Positions 56,591 to 59,539 of a DNA stretch of 59,539 nucleotides are shown piece by piece (positions within the stretch are counted from its first letter, which is position 1; the number at the start of each line of letters is the position of its first letter). The notes under the pieces are model-generated. The model saw nothing but the letters and a program-made list of their open reading frames with translations, was not told where the DNA came from and did not search any database. A program made the position numbers and the translations under genes. This DNA is from a virus. Where the stretch lies: positions 1-59,539 of the IMG/VR virus record IMGVR_UViG_3300030105_003438, one strand, 5' to 3'.

Positions 56591-58324
56591 ATGGATTTAG
56601 TTAAAGAAATTACAAGAGGTCTATTACCTGAGGAAGAAAAAAGAACTGTTGCAGTATATGCAGGGGGATTTAAACCTCCAACAACAGGACATTTTGAAGT
56701 AGTTAAAACGGCTTTAGATAAGTATCCAAACATAGACGAATTTATTATATTAATTGGTGGTAAAGAAAGAGATGGAATATCCCCTGAAGAATCAATTATT
56801 ATTTGGGATATTTACAAACAATATTTAGGGATTAAAGTCACAGTGGAATTAAGTTCTAAACCACCTATACAAGCACTATACAATTATGCTAAAGAACACC
56901 CGGATGAAGAGGTGTTATTTGTAATTGGTGCTCGAGAAGGAAATGAAGATGATTTTAAAGACATAGCAACAAGAACAAAGTCCGTAGACAATTATCCTAA
57001 TTTGAAAGTATCAACAGTAGTTACACAAGGTGGAGCATCTGGAACAGCAGCTCGTAACGCAGCTAAAATTTCAGTTGAAAAATTAAAACCACTTTTACCT
57101 AATATGTTAAAGGATGAAGAAGTAGAAGAAATATTTAACATTTTAAGTAATGTTGTAAAAGAACAACTATTAACTGAAGTATTAGATCCAAAAACATTTG
57201 ACTTTAAACCCATAATGAAGTCATTAACTAAAAGCATGGAGGAAGATGGTTTAAAATTAAAACCATACCCTAAAATAAAATTTATTCATAATGCTGAGTC
57301 AAATAGTGAAGACTTTTTTGGTAAAACTGCGTATTATGACCCAAACAATAACGAGGTCGTGTTATACACGCTGGGGCGACATCCTAAGGATATACTACGT
57401 TCATATGCGCATGAATTAATACACGTTCATCAAAACCACGAAAACAGATTAGAAGGAATTAGTACTGATAATGTTAATGAGGATGATTATTTAGAAAAAA
57501 TTGAAAGAGAAGCATACGAAACCGGAAACATCATGTTTAGAGGTTGGACAAATAAAATAACAGAAGATAAAACAAATTCTATACGAAATCAGGTTCCTAA
57601 AATTGAATGTCGTAAATGTGGGTGGAGTTGGAACGTTGCAGATGGTGGAAATGATTTATATGATTGTCACAAATGTGGACATAATAATCTCCCTTCCCGA
57701 CCTGATACTTTTGGTTTAAATGCTTATGCTCGTGAGTTAGTAGACGAAATTAGAAACCAGTTTAATACTAATTTAGGGGTAGTAAAAAAGAAAACACAAG
57801 TAGATGGTCTAACACCAGATGAAGATGGTTGGACTGTAAATAAGATTAAAGAAGATAAAGAACAATATCAAATATACTGTGACATGGATGGTGTATTAAC
57901 TGATTTTGAATTAGGATACGAAAAACTAACGGGTATTGACCTTAAAGGTGAATTTCAAAAAGGTGAAGATTTTTGGGATCCAATTTCTAAAGCAGGTGTT
58001 GGGTTTTGGGCAGGATTACAATGGATGCCAGGTGGTAAAGAATTATGGGCTTACCTTAAACCGTTTAACCCAGTATTATTATCAGCTCCATCACGTGAAG
58101 AATCATCAAGAATAGGAAAAGCTGTGTGGGTTAAGCATAAAATACCAGGCACAAAATTAATATTACGTTATGCAAAACAAAAACAACAATTAGCTACACC
58201 ATCTTCAATATTAATAGATGATAGAGCAGTTAATATAGATCAGTGGGAGGCTGCAGGAGGAATTGGTATATTACACATCAATACAGCCGATACAATAGAA
58301 CAATTAAAACAATTAGGTTTATGA
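56591..58324 (+). CDS. fusion: nucleotidyltransferase, metallopeptidase-like, zinc ribbon, HAD phosphatase
   Basis: A 577-residue multidomain protein. Residues about 20-195 are a nucleotidyltransferase (AVYAGGFKPPTTGHFEVV, GGKERDG, VIGAREGNE, QGGASGTAAR). About 270-285 is a zinc-peptidase helix AHELIHVHQNH. About 338-360 is a ribbon with CRKCGWSW and CHKCGHNN. From about 428, CDMDGVLTDFELGYE and LIDDRAVNIDQW are HAD/5' nucleotidase motifs. One chain thus holds making and breaking steps of phosphate chemistry. Substrates unknown. Confidence 0.82.
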   Translation: MDLVKEITRGLLPEEEKRTVAVYAGGFKPPTTGHFEVVKTALDKYPNIDEFIILIGGKERDGISPEESIIIWDIYKQYLGIKVTVELSSKPPIQALYNYAKEHPDEEVLFVIGAREGNEDDFKDIATRTKSVDNYPNLKVSTVVTQGGASGTAARNAAKISVEKLKPLLPNMLKDEEVEEIFNILSNVVKEQLLTEVLDPKTFDFKPIMKSLTKSMEEDGLKLKPYPKIKFIHNAESNSEDFFGKTAYYDPNNNEVVLYTLGRHPKDILRSYAHELIHVHQNHENRLEGISTDNVNEDDYLEKIEREAYETGNIMFRGWTNKITEDKTNSIRNQVPKIECRKCGWSWNVADGGNDLYDCHKCGHNNLPSRPDTFGLNAYARELVDEIRNQFNTNLGVVKKKTQVDGLTPDEDGWTVNKIKEDKEQYQIYCDMDGVLTDFELGYEKLTGIDLKGEFQKGEDFWDPISKAGVGFWAGLQWMPGGKELWAYLKPFNPVLLSAPSREESSRIGKAVWVKHKIPGTKLILRYAKQKQQLATPSSILIDDRAVNIDQWEAAGGIGILHINTADTIEQLKQLGL

Positions 58325-58899
58325 GTCAAGACCCAGTATTAAAGAAAGAGTTTGCTAAGAAGGATGTTGAAAGGATAAGAAATTTAGTTAAGGGAAAATA
58401 TGGTGCTAAAAACACTGAATCTGTAGGTTATACACCACCTGCAGAGTTTTATAATGAAGGTGATATTTGGGAATCTAAGGATGGTCGTTCTTGGACTATT
58501 AAAGATGGTATTAAACAAAATATTACTAAATTAGATAAAGCTAAAAAGGCTCACGTTATGCCTTTATTTTGCCCTAAGTGTAAGAAGGTAATGAACCAGA
58601 GAGTTGATAAGCCTTACTATTTAACATATAAAAACTGTTTAAAATGTTTTGCTAAATTTACTGATGAGTTAAAATCTGAGGGTAAATACGAAGAATACTT
58701 TAACGGTATTAATAATAAAGTTATTGACCAAAGGGTTCAAGATTTTAAAGATTACGTAAAAGAAAAATTAGAAGAATCCAACACTGGCCACGTTACTGAA
58801 CAAGGAGACGTTGAAATTTGGCATGGAAAGTTGAATGAAAAGAAGGTAGATGAATACACGGAATCAGTAATTGAATATTTAGAGTCACTTAAAAAGTAA
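58321..58899 (+). CDS. unknown protein with zinc-ribbon motif
   Basis: A 192-residue protein starting in the stop of the fusion gene (ATGA). CPKCKKVM and CLKCFAKF near the middle make a C-x2-C ... C-x2-C zinc ribbon. The rest is charged and helical. Not recognised; T4-like phages have similar proteins near baseplate genes, but no firm match. Confidence 0.7.
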   Translation: MSQDPVLKKEFAKKDVERIRNLVKGKYGAKNTESVGYTPPAEFYNEGDIWESKDGRSWTIKDGIKQNITKLDKAKKAHVMPLFCPKCKKVMNQRVDKPYYLTYKNCLKCFAKFTDELKSEGKYEEYFNGINNKVIDQRVQDFKDYVKEKLEESNTGHVTEQGDVEIWHGKLNEKKVDEYTESVIEYLESLKK

Positions 58900-58904
58900 T
58901 TTTA

Positions 58905-58917
58905 CATATTTATAATA
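58905..58917 (+). promoter_or_regulatory. second-type promoter motif
   Basis: CATATTTATAATA 11 bases before the 58928 start, spaced exactly as before 54268. No TTGG/TAGG box upstream. Confidence 0.4.
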
Positions 58918-58927
58918 AATTAAAGTA

Positions 58928-59311
58928 ATGAAGAACAATTTTGATCATCACGCTTGGAAACTAAACCAATTAAATGAGGCAATCAGAAACGAGGTTGAAC
59001 AATCGATTGATGGTATAATCTCATTAATTAAAAAAATAAGTTTTCTATACACTGAAGGTGGCCGTTTATATAAAATTACGGTATTCGATGAAAGCGGTGA
59101 TGAAATAACAATAAAGGATAAAGATGACTACAGAGGAGAAAGAAGATTCTCTAGTGATGATATTCAATATGTAGCAAAAAAATTAGGTATTCAAGTAGAA
59201 TATGAATTCGGAGGAAGAAATTATGATTATAATTATTACGAAGATTTAATTCCAGTATTTGACAATTTAGGAATTGAATTAACCCATGACGATTACATGG
59301 ATGTAAGCTAA
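58928..59311 (+). CDS. unknown acidic 127-aa protein
   Basis: An alpha/beta protein with a Tyr/Asp-rich end (YEFGGRNYDYNYYEDLIPVF). Not recognised. Followed closely by a lipoprotein gene. Confidence 0.7.
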   Translation: MKNNFDHHAWKLNQLNEAIRNEVEQSIDGIISLIKKISFLYTEGGRLYKITVFDESGDEITIKDKDDYRGERRFSSDDIQYVAKKLGIQVEYEFGGRNYDYNYYEDLIPVFDNLGIELTHDDYMDVS

Positions 59312-59323
59312 AAAACCCAATAT

Positions 59324-59539
59324 ATGAAAAAAGTAACAGTATTATTAGTATTATTAGTATTATTAACAGGGTGTGCATCATTTCAATTAAGCACTTTAAA
59401 TCATGATCCCGTATACAGTATAGAAGGGTCGGATACCGAAGTAAAAGTAATTAAAAACGAATTTGAATTAGCTAGACTACTTAGAAACGATTTTAATTTT
59501 AGATATGACTTTGCTCAATATGCATTAAGTCAACCACAA
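59324..59539 (+). CDS. lipoprotein, cut off by the window end
   Basis: Starts MKKVTVLLVLLVLL and has a lipobox LTGC, so Cys17 should be lipid-modified after export. 72 codons are visible with no stop. Phage lipoproteins are often used in lysis (spanin) or superinfection exclusion; which applies is not visible here. Confidence 0.7.
   Translation, partial: MKKVTVLLVLLVLLTGCASFQLSTLNHDPVYSIEGSDTEVKVIKNEFELARLLRNDFNFRYDFAQYALSQPQ

Noticed and set aside
1-59539. CRISPR arrays, insertion sequences, integrase or transposase
   Set aside because: No repeat-spacer pattern, no transposase DDE or integrase motifs were seen.

Overview
The window looks like about 60 kb from the genome of a tailed phage of the T4-like kind that infects a member of the Bacteroidota, probably a marine or aquatic flavobacterium. 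The replication genes have T4-type organisation: a family B DNA polymerase, a gp45-like sliding clamp, a gp44-like clamp loader and a gp62-like small subunit. Genes are tightly packed with ATGA and stop/start overlaps, almost all on the + strand, AT-rich (about 30% G+C by eye), and many encode proteins under 100 residues. The host assignment rests on promoters: at least a dozen sites read TTGG (or TAGG), 19 bases, then TATATTTAC, which resembles the Bacteroidota -33/-7 promoter (TTG ... TAnnTTTG). Secreted and surface proteins (a signal peptide ending in SYSQ, a BspA-like repeat protein, a lipoprotein) agree with this host. No capsid, terminase or tail-tube gene was recognised, so this is part of a larger genome.

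Layout. 1-6.1 kb: a complete set for making 7-deazaguanine (folE, queD, queE, queC) plus a transglycosylase-like gene (dpdA-like), which together predict guanine-modified phage DNA; a tRNA-Gln, a thioredoxin and a prolyl-hydroxylase-like oxygenase lie among them. 6.1-7.1 kb: nucleotide-pool genes (phosphoribosyltransferase, MazG-like). 7.1-17.1 kb: replication, with the polymerase split into two genes between motifs B and C, then clamp, a small heat-shock protein, GroES, GroEL, a histone H1-like protein and the clamp loader. 17.1-19.6 kb: an Nmad1/DUF1599 protein, a family 17 glycosyltransferase and a PD-(D/E)XK nuclease. 19.8-30.7 kb: a sugar cluster with several glycosyltransferases, a DegT aminotransferase, a sulfotransferase, an epimerase and a shortened UDP-sugar dehydrogenase.

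30.7-41 kb: short promoter-headed operons of mostly unknown small proteins, with a lysozyme-like protein, a PhyH oxygenase, an HNH-like protein, zinc-finger proteins and two cytidylyltransferases. 41-48.3 kb: a second sugar/oxygenase cluster with four consecutive or near-consecutive 2-oxoglutarate oxygenases. One is a fusion of a family 25 glycosyltransferase and a lysyl-hydroxylase-type oxygenase, the domain plan of animal procollagen lysyl hydroxylases. 48.4-50.6 kb: an 800-base non-coding, CpG- and ACGT-rich stretch with short repeats, followed by the only minus-strand genes and a divergent promoter pair. 50.6-59.5 kb: a carbamoyltransferase, a methyltransferase, another family 25 glycosyltransferase, a BspA-like surface protein, a P-loop kinase and a large fusion (nucleotidyltransferase, metallopeptidase-like, zinc ribbon, HAD phosphatase).

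The main candidates for new biology are the lysyl-hydroxylase-like fusion and its oxygenase neighbours, the 7-deazaguanine pathway whose QueC and QueD lack usual metal ligands, the polymerase split by three small genes, the hairpin elements in which the promoter -33 box sits in or beside the loop, and the repeat-rich non-coding region near 48.8 kb. Functions are from reading motifs only; no database search was run.
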